The notes beneath the pieces are model-generated. The model was not told where the DNA came from. It was given only the letters and a program-made list of their open reading frames with translations, and ran no database searches. This document shows, in pieces, positions 33,441-42,101 of a stretch of DNA of 64,000 nucleotides. Numbering within the stretch: position 1 is the stretch's first letter; each line of letters begins with the position of its first letter. The translations under genes and the position numbers were made by a program. The DNA comes from Bombardia bombarda (taxonomy: Eukaryota > Ascomycota > Sordariomycetes > Sordariales > Lasiosphaeriaceae): positions 9,052,001 through 9,116,000 of the forward strand of contig JAULSR010000002.1 of the NCBI GenBank assembly GCA_030512295.1. The letters run 5' to 3'.

Positions 33441-35123
33441 CTACATGCACTCCTCCTCAACTACAAACTCCACCCCCTGCATCCCCAACGCCGCCTTAAT
33501 GTCCTCAAAGTGGAACTCAATCGGCACCCCCTCCTCCACCATCCAAGTGTACGGAATCTTGCACAGCAACATCATCCTCTCCAGCTTCGGCATCCGCTGC
33601 CTAAAATCCCTCGCAAACTGCCCCAGCATCATTAACGCGCTCTCCCTATACTCCTTCTGATTTCTGTAATGCGTCAGCTTCTTCGCAGGCCCCCACTCCT
33701 CAATGGCGTTATAATCATCCAGATTCGTCCACCACCAGTCCTCGAGCGTCAGCTCCACCAGATTCGGCGGCAGCAGGTCCGCGAGGGGTATCTCCAGCGC
33801 CGTGTGCACGTCCCCATACAGCGTCGCGAGCTGGATGCACAGCTTCTCGAGCTGCTTCAGCCCCGGCAGCGAGGCGAGCCGACCGTCAGGGCCAATCAGG
33901 CTCTTGTGCCTGTAGACGTCAAACCAGCTGACGTCGAGATGGGTAAGGTTCTTGGCGTGCTTGGCGAGCGCCACGTCCAGCGCCCGGGGATGCGCAACCG
34001 CCATGCCATCCTCCCTTTCCTCGCGGTAAAACGACTCGTCCCGGTACGGCGTCATGTACAGCGTCTCCAGCTTCGGTGCGTTCACGAGGATCTGATACAG
34101 ATTCCGCGGGCAGGCGATGCTGTTGTGCAGGTAGATGTGGCGGATGCCAGGGAGGTACGGCGGCCGGGCGGCGCTGTCGTCGGGCACAGCGCTGGCGGGT
34201 CCGCAGAGGTACGAGTGGCCCTGCATCTCGTCGTGCATCTTGTCCCAGATGCCGTCGTCGGTGGTGACCTCGAGGGTGTGCAGGGCGGGCAGGCAGTCGT
34301 ACAGCGGCACGTAGCGGCGGGGCTGGGCGCCCCAGACCTCGGGCGCCTCGCACTCGCGGCAGTCGCCGTCCTCAAAGTGCTTGAGCAGCTCGGGGTCGCC
34401 CTGCAGCTGGAGGGTCTCGATCCTCTGCAAGGGGACTAGGTGGGGCTCGAGCAGGGCGGTGACGACGGGGTCTCGGAAGTGGGTGTGGGCGGTGGCGACC
34501 TTGGAGAGGAGGGCGGTGTACTCGGGGTGGTCGCAGATGGGCACCTGCAGCAGCAGCGTGTTTAGGTTTGGCAGCAGGTTGAGGATGCAGGCGAAGATGA
34601 CCTGGGGCACGTCGTCGAAGTTGCAGGCGTGGGTGCTGGGGTGGGGCAGGGCGCGGGCCATGACGTCGAGGACGCGGCGCAGGGGTTCCATGATGGGCTG
34701 GGGCTCGTCGACGGGGCGGAAGGTGCGCAGGAGCTTGCCGACGGCGCGGCGCATCTCGCGGATGACGGCGTCGCGCGTGAGGGTCATGTGGCACGATAGG
34801 TAGCGCGTGAGCAGGCCATACTGCGGCCTCTCGGTCAGGGTGCGGAAGTAGAGCATCATCGACTCCTCGTCCAGGATGCACATGGTGCGGTAGAGCCGCG
34901 GGAGCGCCATGGCCTGGAGGCGCCGCGACACCAGGCACAGGCTCGCGAGCCCGCGCCGGTTGCGCGTGAAGTCGAACCACGTCTCGCCCGCCACCAGCTT
35001 GTGGTAGCTGGCTGGCCGTGTCTCGCCAATCTCGGGTGGCTGCGGCGCCAGAGAGTCGAGCACCGACGCGATGACCTCGGTCGGCAGCGACTCCATGTCC
35101 AGCACGATGGCCTGCTGCTCCAT
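33441..35123 (-). CDS. F-box/leucine-rich-like protein
   Basis: Intron-less, 560 residues from ATG 35123; the frame is open to 35207, but the region in front holds repeats and reads as leader. Residues ~10-70 contain an F-box-like helix set: ESLPTEVIASVLDSL, then GLASLCLVSRRLQAMALPRL. The rest has many Leu-rich strands spaced like degenerate leucine-rich repeats (LKQLEKLCIQLATLY, NLVELTLEDWWW). F-box proteins of this type recruit substrates to SCF ubiquitin ligases through Skp1. The substrate is not predictable. Coding is very GC-rich in the 5' two thirds and less so at the 3' end. It shares a tandem-repeat-bearing upstream region with the locus at 36 kb. Confidence 0.85.
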   Translation of the reverse strand: MEQQAIVLDMESLPTEVIASVLDSLAPQPPEIGETRPASYHKLVAGETWFDFTRNRRGLASLCLVSRRLQAMALPRLYRTMCILDEESMMLYFRTLTERPQYGLLTRYLSCHMTLTRDAVIREMRRAVGKLLRTFRPVDEPQPIMEPLRRVLDVMARALPHPSTHACNFDDVPQVIFACILNLLPNLNTLLLQVPICDHPEYTALLSKVATAHTHFRDPVVTALLEPHLVPLQRIETLQLQGDPELLKHFEDGDCRECEAPEVWGAQPRRYVPLYDCLPALHTLEVTTDDGIWDKMHDEMQGHSYLCGPASAVPDDSAARPPYLPGIRHIYLHNSIACPRNLYQILVNAPKLETLYMTPYRDESFYREEREDGMAVAHPRALDVALAKHAKNLTHLDVSWFDVYRHKSLIGPDGRLASLPGLKQLEKLCIQLATLYGDVHTALEIPLADLLPPNLVELTLEDWWWTNLDDYNAIEEWGPAKKLTHYRNQKEYRESALMMLGQFARDFRQRMPKLERMMLLCKIPYTWMVEEGVPIEFHFEDIKAALGMQGVEFVVEEECM

Positions 35124-35877
35124 GGTGTGTGAAGAGACAAAGAAAACAGAATACAGAATAAATGGGAATACAGAATAAATGGGATGGGATGCGACTGCCA
35201 AAAGCAAAGTCGAGACGAAGAGGTACTCGGGTTGCTCGCTGTCAGATCGGGTTGCTGTCAGATCGGGTTGCTGTCAGATCGGGTCGCTGTCAGATCGGGT
35301 CGGTAGGCAGGAACAGGGTCGCACGCGCCAGAAAGTCAGATCAAATCCTACCTTGCCACCGCCAAACCCACAGAGTGACCGATGACCCACTTTTATCCAC
35401 AGTGCTCAGATCTCATCCCTAGTCTCAGGTGCTCGACCAGTTGTTAGGCGGGCGCCTCCCCAACACCCGCCACCCCCGCCCCACACCAAATCCCGCCAAC
35501 AATTTATGATAATTGTCGGGGTGTGGGGCATTGGTTGTGGGGCATTGGTTGTGGGGCGTGGGCGTGTGTGGTGTAGGGGCCGGGGGCCGTTGTGGAGCTT
35601 AAGGGGCTGCTAAAGTACTGTAGATAGGAGGGAAGGCGTGGCACACAAAGCAATTCTCAATGTCAGGTTCAGTATTACGTACAGTCCCCACTGCCAGCAA
35701 CCACAGGCTCTCCTAGTAGTGCCCTTATTCTCACGCCTCAACCCTCATACCTTCCCCTCTTCCTCTCCCTCCTAGGTGCCTGCACATACTATGGTTGAGC
35801 GACGAGAACGCCAGACGGGTCCTGGTCCTCCCCCTTCTCCCCCCGGTTCCTCGCCCTGTTTGTCCATCTCCACCACC
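35124..35877. other. Upstream region with three sets of short tandem repeats
   Basis: A spacer with a 17-bp direct duplication (AATACAGAATAAATGGG, ~35150-35185), four 16-bp units at 35238-35301, and a TGTGGGGCATTGGT-type repeat at ~35520-35565. It should hold the promoter of the F-box gene (-). No protein-like frame was found. Confidence 0.6.
35238..35301. repeat. Four tandem 16-bp units (GCTGTCAGATCGGGTT)
   Basis: Four adjacent copies, the last two with GGGTC instead of GGGTT. They lie 115-180 bp upstream of the F-box gene start, so they may carry repeated binding sites or may simply be a minisatellite. Confidence 0.9.
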
Positions 35878-36533
35878 TCAACGTCCTTTCTTTATATGAT
35901 CCCTTTTTCTACACTTCTGGCAACGTCGGTAGAGCTCCCCTGTGGGACTGTGAGGGTTTACAATAGGTTCCCGCACCCCCCCGCACTCCGTGCACAAGCC
36001 CTGAGCTAAACGTTGCTCCTTTCGGATGTTCCTTCCCTTGCTGCGTTCTCCCCTGTGAACCGCGCACAACTGAAAGGGCTTTCTCCTTCGTCGTTGAGAT
36101 CGTTCACAGGCACTCCGCACGTGGCGCAAACCCCCCGATTTCTTTCGTTTGCCTCCCTTGTTTCATCCGCTTGACACTTTGGGCAGCGTGTCTTGTCAGT
36201 CTCCTCTCCGCACTTTCTGCAAACGCCCGCATTCCTCAATCGCTTCATTTCCGTATCTCGTCGACTCCTGTAGTGTGTTTTGCAGTATACTTTGCCTGGC
36301 TCTGATTTGATGGCTCTGGATCTGGCCCATCTGACGACGATAAGTCGGATTCAAAACTAAAATGGCTCGGCGTTGATAAACGAGTTGTTGATAGCTGCGA
36401 GGGATGCACATCGTCGGGTACATGGGGTCTAGAGGGTGCAGGAGAAGACTGCCTCGGCCTTTGCGCCTCTCTACTGCGGCCGGAACCATTTGAATCGCTG
36501 TCAGAAGGTCGGGGTGTGCTTTCTCTGATCCAT
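35878..36533 (-). pseudogene. Frame-broken CxxC zinc-ribbon-like protein gene
   Basis: Protein-like sequence runs from ATG 36533 (MDQRKHTP) to the TGA at 35878, but three frame changes interrupt it. A Ser/Pro-rich part (PSDSDSNGSGRSR.. to ..SDLSSSDGPDPE) is in a second frame. VYCKTHYRSRR and GVCRKCGEETDKTRCPKC are in a third. Near 36080 the frame changes again to LCAVHRGER, LCTECG and RRCQKCRKR. Paired CxxC motifs every ~30 residues resemble fungal zinc-ribbon-like proteins such as the intact neighbour at 38153. The last change could instead be a short intron, since CCCTTTCAG is a good acceptor, but no matching consensus donor is visible. The first two changes have no splice signals. A pyrimidine-rich leader precedes the ATG. 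I read it as a decayed gene; sequencing error is the alternative. Confidence 0.5.
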
Positions 36534-38152
36534 TATATCCTTTGGTTGATGCAGTATGTAGTCAAGAAGACCGTGTTGTGAGAGGTAGCTGGAATGGTAG
36601 GAAGGCCCCCTTTTTGCCGAGATGGTACTGAACAGCGATATAGGTGACGGATGGCTTGGATGCGGTTGATAATTGATTGGTAGCAATGCAACCAGCTGGC
36701 TTTGCGATGACTGGCGATGAACAGAAAGAGACTGACGGAAGGACCGAGTAATGTATATGACGGTGGCCAGTCGAGGACAGAGATACTGGTCGGTGGTGCT
36801 GGGTTGGGTGGTGGATCGATGGTATTGATGGTTGGTGAGAGATGAATGGTAGTGTATAAGAGGTTAAGTGACGATGCTCCTGATGGATGCGTTGGCTAAG
36901 ATATAATATGGTAGACAAGAGCACCCAGGTAAGTAGCGATATTGGAGATGCTGCTCGGGATTGTGTCTGCGAGTGCAAGTTGAAGAAAATCGTGTAGACA
37001 GGCAGGGAGAGTGCAGCTATTTGTGCTCGTGAGCTAGGCCTGTGTAACTGCCAAATCGACATCTTCGAGAAGTCTTGATCAGTTACTCTGTATCATAAAG
37101 TAGGTGCATATTGGAATTCTACATGTTTCGCAGCATTCCAGCGCCATGAAAGACTGTCACGGGGGAGTCTTGAACGTGGCAAAACCACGTTTCTGAACAG
37201 CATTGGAACGGCAATGTGTAAAACCAGTATTGCAAGATATTAGTGATCTGGACTCGCTATCGGATGTTGGAAATACCGAGGTCAGTTGGACTTTATGCTT
37301 CTTGGTAGTTTAGTTCTCGCAACCGAGACTTCAGTTATAACCGCCTTTCAACACGTCGTGCCTTCATCCGCTTCTCTGGATGCCATTACCAGATGGGCAA
37401 GAGGTGGTGGTCGGACTAGATCCCACAATCCTGACCTAGATGACACATTGGACGTTCCTTTAGGACAACTAGTCGTCAGTTTCTCCACCTCAAGGAAGCG
37501 AAAGAGTTTCACTGTAATAATCTGGGAAGCCACTTTTTGTAAAGCTCCTTTCCCCCAAATGACATTCTTCCTCTTGCAGTAGTTGTAGAGGAAGGGAAAT
37601 TATGTAAATGGAACCCGTATCGACAATCAAAAGCAGATCCGTCTTTTCGTTGGCTGGGTATCTTACATGGCGCATGCACCCTGCGTCAAACAACAACTAC
37701 TGAAACAAAGAACATAGCCCAAAAGATTCACACAAGCGAACCTGCATGTCCTTTTTCAATACAAACAATGATTTGTTTTTTGACAAAACCGTCAAGACAA
37801 ACATAGATAATGAAAGCTAGATCGTGCAAGATTTCCATGAATCCCTTTAAATTGAAGCCGGTTTTAACCAAAGCCCACATTAAGGTCTGGACAAAGGTCT
37901 CCATGGTTTGTATGCTGCAGAGAGTCAATCAACACAATGAGGGACCTTTTATCATGTGAAATGATCATGTGAAATGATCGAAAGAAGACATAAATGTAAT
38001 CCTATATCTGAGGCAGATAGATAAAGTTAGTAGTCGAATCAATCAGTTCCCAACTGCCAAGGGTTGCAATTCGCGGCGAAAGGTGAAAAGCAGTCGACAG
38101 CTCTAACACCACCCAAAACTCTCGTACTGTCTATCTCTTCCACAGAATCAAA
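36534..38152. other. Divergent upstream region of two CxxC genes
   Basis: 36534-37062 is a long, TC-rich (minus-strand) leader-like region with an open frame of low-complexity Ser/Thr/Pro/His composition. The rest is AT-richer without genes. A direct repeat CATGTGAAATGAT occurs twice at ~37955-37980. Confidence 0.45.
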
Positions 38153-38920
38153 ATGTTCTGGGCATGCAGCGTGTGCCAGCTCATGAAGCCCCTGGGCTGC
38201 TTCCCCATCGACAATGACTCCATGCAGATAGGACCATCATCCACCACGACCTGCACTGACTGCATCTTCAACTCGCTCTGCGTCGAACCCGACTTTGACC
38301 TGGACTGGGAATGTACCCAACCCGCCGACGACCTGTGGATGTGCTTCCACTGCCAGCAGCTCAAACACCCATCTCTCTTCCCCGCCGAGGACCCCTTCTA
38401 CGCCATGACGGCCACCAGCTCCCAACAACTACCACCATCGTCATCATCAGCAACAACAACAACAACAACAGTGTGCATAGACTGCACCTTTGACGACCTC
38501 CTGGCTCACGACCATCCAGACAACGGCCTCGAGAATATGCCAGTGCTGGGTCTCGAGCCCCCCATCACCCAGTGGCCAGACCAGAATACCGAGGAAGAAG
38601 AACACAACTACGATGACCACCACGATGCCAACACCGCTACGATGGCATGGACATCCCGCCTCGTGCCCCTGCCACCCGGCAAATGCTCCAGCTGCCGCAA
38701 GCGCTGGGCCCGAGCGGGCATGAAGACTTGCGACGATTGCGGGACGCGGTTCCGGGCCACCCGACTCGACCGGGCCGCCAAGGGGCAATGCATCACCTGC
38801 AAGGCGCTGCTGGACGAGGACAGTCGCACGCGCGGCACGCTCAGCTGCAAGGCGTGCAGGGTGAAGAATGCGGGAAAGAAGGCTGCCCGGAAAGCGATGA
38901 TGGGGGGAAAGGGGGAATAG
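38153..38920 (+). CDS. Cys-rich CxxC (zinc-ribbon-like) protein of unknown function
   Basis: Single exon, 255 residues; ATG 38153 follows an A-rich context (CAAAATG). The N-terminal half holds repeated CxxC pairs: CSVCQLMKPLGCF, TTCTDC, CFHCQQLKHPSLF and VCIDC. These look like two copies of one module (CxxCxxxKxxxxF..CxDC). A Ser/Thr run coded by (ACA)n at ~38448-38469 and an acidic segment separate it from the C-terminal part, which has CSSCRKRW, CDDCGTRFR, CITC and CKACR with a basic tail KKAARKAMMGGK. The spacing suits several structural zinc sites. No DNA-binding domain of a named class is recognised and there is no signal peptide. It could be a nucleic-acid or protein adaptor, which is inference. 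Confidence 0.8.
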   Translation: MFWACSVCQLMKPLGCFPIDNDSMQIGPSSTTTCTDCIFNSLCVEPDFDLDWECTQPADDLWMCFHCQQLKHPSLFPAEDPFYAMTATSSQQLPPSSSSATTTTTTVCIDCTFDDLLAHDHPDNGLENMPVLGLEPPITQWPDQNTEEEEHNYDDHHDANTATMAWTSRLVPLPPGKCSSCRKRWARAGMKTCDDCGTRFRATRLDRAAKGQCITCKALLDEDSRTRGTLSCKACRVKNAGKKAARKAMMGGKGE

Positions 38921-39209
38921 AAATGGGAATGGCCATGGGAATGGGGATGGGAAGAATGGGAGGTAGATGATACGTCGAGGGGATGGAGTGGTTGGTGTTA
39001 GGTTGGCATGTTGGAACAGACAATTATTGTTCAGGGTTAGATGTCAGAGTCGTTTTCGGTAACGTGTGTTTGGAATTGTGTGATATGTGATACATAGATA
39101 TGATGGCGAGCCTACCTATGTACACTCTTCGAAATGGACAGAATCAGAATGCATTGAAAAGTTGAAACTTGGGCCGGGAATGTTTGTCCTCCCTCGGTGA
39201 GAACCTCCT

Positions 39210-39858
39210 TTACAACACAGTAACCTGTGCTGCTGGCTGCGCTGTGGTCGGCGGGCATGACTGGGTCTCCTTGAAGGTACCCCAGCCGGTATAGCACTGG
39301 TAGCACGGTGTCTTGGTGGGGCAGGTAGTAATGGTCGTAGGGGTGATCTCGACGCTGGGGCAGCCACAGGAAATGGTCACGGGTGCTAGATATTGGTAAG
39401 AGAATAGTCAGGTCAACGGTGTATCGCACCCATAAAGGGCAGAAAATATCTGAACCCACCATCAATAACGCAAAATCCAGACGAACAAGTCAGCGCGCAG
39501 CCGCTGCTGGAATAGAACGTCTGCGTCGGCCTAAAGATGCACGACTCTGGCATGCTGGCCGTGATGGTGGTACTCGGTGAATCAGGCGAGCAGCTTGAAG
39601 TGGACGTGGCAAACACATAAGCGGTGCTGCAGCCCCCGGGGCACTTTGACGATGAGCAATCATAGCCCGTGTGGACCGTCGGGACCGGCCTTGGACAATC
39701 ATACGGGTTGGAGACGGTGGTGGTGGCCAGGGCGATGCTGCGCCGACAGGAAAATGATGGTCAGTGTTCAATTTGCAAACTCGAAGAATGCTGCGAGTTC
39801 CCCATGATTCGGAATACACGCACCCACTAAAGGCCAAAAAGGCGACACACGGAACCAT
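39210..39858 (-). CDS. Small secreted cysteine-rich protein
   Basis: Three exons on the minus strand: 39858-39824, 39737-39460 and 39385-39210, giving 162 residues. Introns are 86 and 74 nt with GT..AG ends and both joins keep one frame (AFSG/IALATTT; VID/APVTIS). A signal peptide fits residues 1-17 (MVPCVAFLAFSGIALAT). The mature part has 15 cysteines in ~145 residues, beginning with a DCPRPVP segment and containing two CxC or CxxC groups (CGC, CYQC) and many Ser/Thr/Pro. There is no GPI-type tail and no named domain. A TTTTAAAT box lies ~72 bp upstream on the minus strand. Size, secretion and cysteine content match the broad class of fungal secreted Cys-rich proteins, some of which act at the host surface; that role is not shown here. 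Confidence 0.8.
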
Positions 39859-40374
39859 ATTTCCAGTCGACTGACGCTGTTCGCAACTTTGCAGGCGGGA
39901 AGAAGAGGAGCCGACGTGCCAGCCAGGATTTAAAAGACGGGGTGGGCTGAGCCCTTTGACACTTATACTTCCGTGGTGATTCAGGGTCATTGCTCGGCAC
40001 CGAGTGCCGGCTTGCCATCTGATCGGTTGAAACCCCGAGCACCTACTGTTCTCGGTCTGCAAAAGGTCCGCATTCCAAACTCGTTGCAGGAGCGGAACAC
40101 CGTGTACCGCGTTGCGGGGTAGGAAACATTCAGACCTCGCTACCCAGAAGTCAGGGCAAGCTCCAGTCGTAGTAGATGATAATACTACTAGGGGTGGAAA
40201 TCGGGCGTGCCAGTGTATGCATGCATCATGTGGTTACATTACAGTGGTCCCGGTCCCGTGTCCCGAGTTCTCGGGTTTCTAGAACAAACGGGGGAAGGAC
40301 GCAGACCACTACAATGCCTGGAGAGGAATGCAAGTTGGAGAGGTACATAAAATACCCTTGACAGCGGCACCGTT

Positions 40375-40495
40375 GTTTATTTCTTTGATTTTACGAATAA
40401 GTGTTTTCGTTTGTTTATTTTTTAATTTTGCGAATAAGTGTTTTCGTTTGTTTATTTTTTTAATTTTGCGAATAAACGGTTTTGTTTGTTTATGT
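40375..40495. repeat. Three tandem AT-rich units of 37-38 bp
   Basis: Units begin GTTTATTTNTTT, pass through ATTTTGCGAATAA, and end GTTTTCGTTT or GTTTTGTTT. They differ by a few substitutions and a one-base indel. Confidence 0.9.
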
Positions 40496-40690
40496 AAGAG
40501 AAGGCAGGTACGCCTGATCAAGGTGGTCACAATGAAGACAACTGGGCAGGCGAGCAATGACTGGTAGTGGCGTAAGACTTCAACCTGGCCCTCGCAACTG
40601 AAGGTGGGCGAGGGCCGCTGCTTATATACAAAGATGGTGGGATAACTGGCATGTCCTTGGGGACGCTTCTGGCATGTGCTTGAGCACGTG

Positions 40691-40741
40691 CTTGGGGATG
40701 TCCTTGGGGATGTCCTTGGGGATGTCCTTGGGGATGTCCTT
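40691..40741. repeat. 12-bp minisatellite (CTTGGGGATGTC)4
   Basis: Four perfect units plus a partial fifth, preceded by a degraded copy (CTTGGGGACGCTTC near 40655). Confidence 0.92.
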
Positions 40742-40743
40742 AC

Positions 40744-40784
40744 AGTTTATTTTTATGATTTTGCGAATAAAACGTTTTTGTTTG
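40744..40784. repeat. Dispersed copy of the 38-bp AT-rich unit
   Basis: AGTTTATTTTTATGATTTTG, then CGAATAAAACG, matches the units at 40375-40495 in the same orientation. It lies directly after the 12-bp array. Confidence 0.8.
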
Positions 40785-40949
40785 TTTGTTTTTTTTGTTT
40801 ATTTTCTTGATTGCTTTTTTCCGAGGGCTCTCCGAGGGCTCTTGTCGAGCAATGGGAGAAGATTCTTAAGCCCGTTATTCAGGTCCACGGAATGCCTTGT
40901 GTGACTATTCGGTATTCGAGTTGATAGTTACACAGGCCTGGAGCGTAAA

Positions 40950-40956
40950 TATAAAA
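40950..40956 (+). promoter_or_regulatory. TATA-like box
   Basis: TATAAAA about 220 bp upstream of ATG 41178, followed by a C/A/T-rich leader. Confidence 0.4.
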
Positions 40957-41177
40957 TAGTCGCATATTTCCTGCCCAGAAGCCCTTCTCACACTTGACTT
41001 GCCCTCCCAACCATAGCTCCAGCATTCCCACTTATTACTTATTTACTTCACCACAAAGTACCATCATCACCCCTTCGCCATCCACTGCCACTCTATCCGT
41101 CAGCAACGCCATCACACACTCATAACCTCCGTCAACATTCTATCAACACTGTCTTTTTGGCCACACCACGCTGCAAG

Positions 41178-42101
41178 ATGCTGGGCAATAACAACAACAC
41201 AAATAAACGCAGGCGTAATACGAGCTCCAAGAACACCGGCAACAACAGTCATCCGTACCCTACTGGCTCCACAAGCAGTGGTGAAAGGCAGCACCACACA
41301 CGAACAAAAGATGTCACACAGCGACGAAATGAGGAGTTGCAGTCATACCCGTCTCAGAGTCATGCCGGCTACGGCGGAATCAGTGTCGTTGCATCCGGCC
41401 CAGATCCATATGCCAATAAACCTTTTACCGCAGCATATGGATGTGGCCAGCCCTATCAGCCATATCCCACTCAGGCGGCAGTCGCGCACCAAAACTTTGC
41501 TGCTCTCGCGCAGGCACCAGACACCGCATATTTCCAGCCCCTACCGACATTTTTCGCTCCGGCAGCAGTCGCAACCCAAGACTTTGCTCCTCTCGCGCAG
41601 GCACCAGACACCGCATATTTCCAACCCTCACCGACATTTTTCGCTCCGGCAGCGCACGCCGAATTTGGTGGTCCCCCTTCGCCGGTACCTGGGATGTCTA
41701 TTGGCAGAGATGGTAACTACCATTTCATTTTCAACCAACCAAGCCACTCACTTGCCCAGCTCCCGCTGCAATATCCCACTCAGCCAACGAGCGACAGATC
41801 TGGGCGTTTCCCTACAGATCAAGACAAAGCACCAGATCCACATGAGAGCGAGGAGGATGATGCTCACCCCATCCGCGTTGGACCTTCCCGCGGTCAGCTC
41901 GCATTTTTGAAAAAAAAGCTGGCAGAGGAGAATCAAGCACTCTACGCCGAGGTGCGTAAGGGCGGCAGACCCCCAGGGCAACAACCTGTTGGCCAACTTC
42001 CAGCAGACACTTGCGCCTGGTCTGGTGGATGCGTCTCACCGAGGCTATTGCACATATCGCAACCTACGGAATATCTCATGGATTTTCTCACGGATTCCTA
42101 G
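41178..42101 (+). CDS. Pro/Gln/Ala-rich protein with a 29-residue internal duplication
   Basis: Single exon, 307 residues from ATG 41178 (MLGNNNNTNKRRRNTS). The N-terminus is Asn- and Arg-rich. Two adjacent 29-residue units (41478-41564 and 41565-41651) share LAQAPDTAYFQP and PTFFAPA, and the 87-bp DNA units are almost identical, so the duplication is recent. The C-terminal third is charged and has a short helix (RGQLAFLKKKLAEENQALYA) that could be a coiled coil. There is no signal peptide, membrane segment or known domain. A pyrimidine minisatellite lies 280 bp after the stop. The last ~40 residues look less protein-like, so a missed 3' intron is possible. Confidence 0.6.
   Translation: MLGNNNNTNKRRRNTSSKNTGNNSHPYPTGSTSSGERQHHTRTKDVTQRRNEELQSYPSQSHAGYGGISVVASGPDPYANKPFTAAYGCGQPYQPYPTQAAVAHQNFAALAQAPDTAYFQPLPTFFAPAAVATQDFAPLAQAPDTAYFQPSPTFFAPAAHAEFGGPPSPVPGMSIGRDGNYHFIFNQPSHSLAQLPLQYPTQPTSDRSGRFPTDQDKAPDPHESEEDDAHPIRVGPSRGQLAFLKKKLAEENQALYAEVRKGGRPPGQQPVGQLPADTCAWSGGCVSPRLLHISQPTEYLMDFLTDS

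Larger units (their letters stand above)
39859..41177. other. Intergenic stretch with two minisatellites
   Basis: It holds the promoter of the small Cys-rich gene (-), a ~38-bp AT-rich tandem array (40375-40495) with a dispersed fourth copy (40744-40784), a 12-bp array (40691-40741), and the promoter and leader of the gene at 41178 (+). No other gene is supported. Confidence 0.55.
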
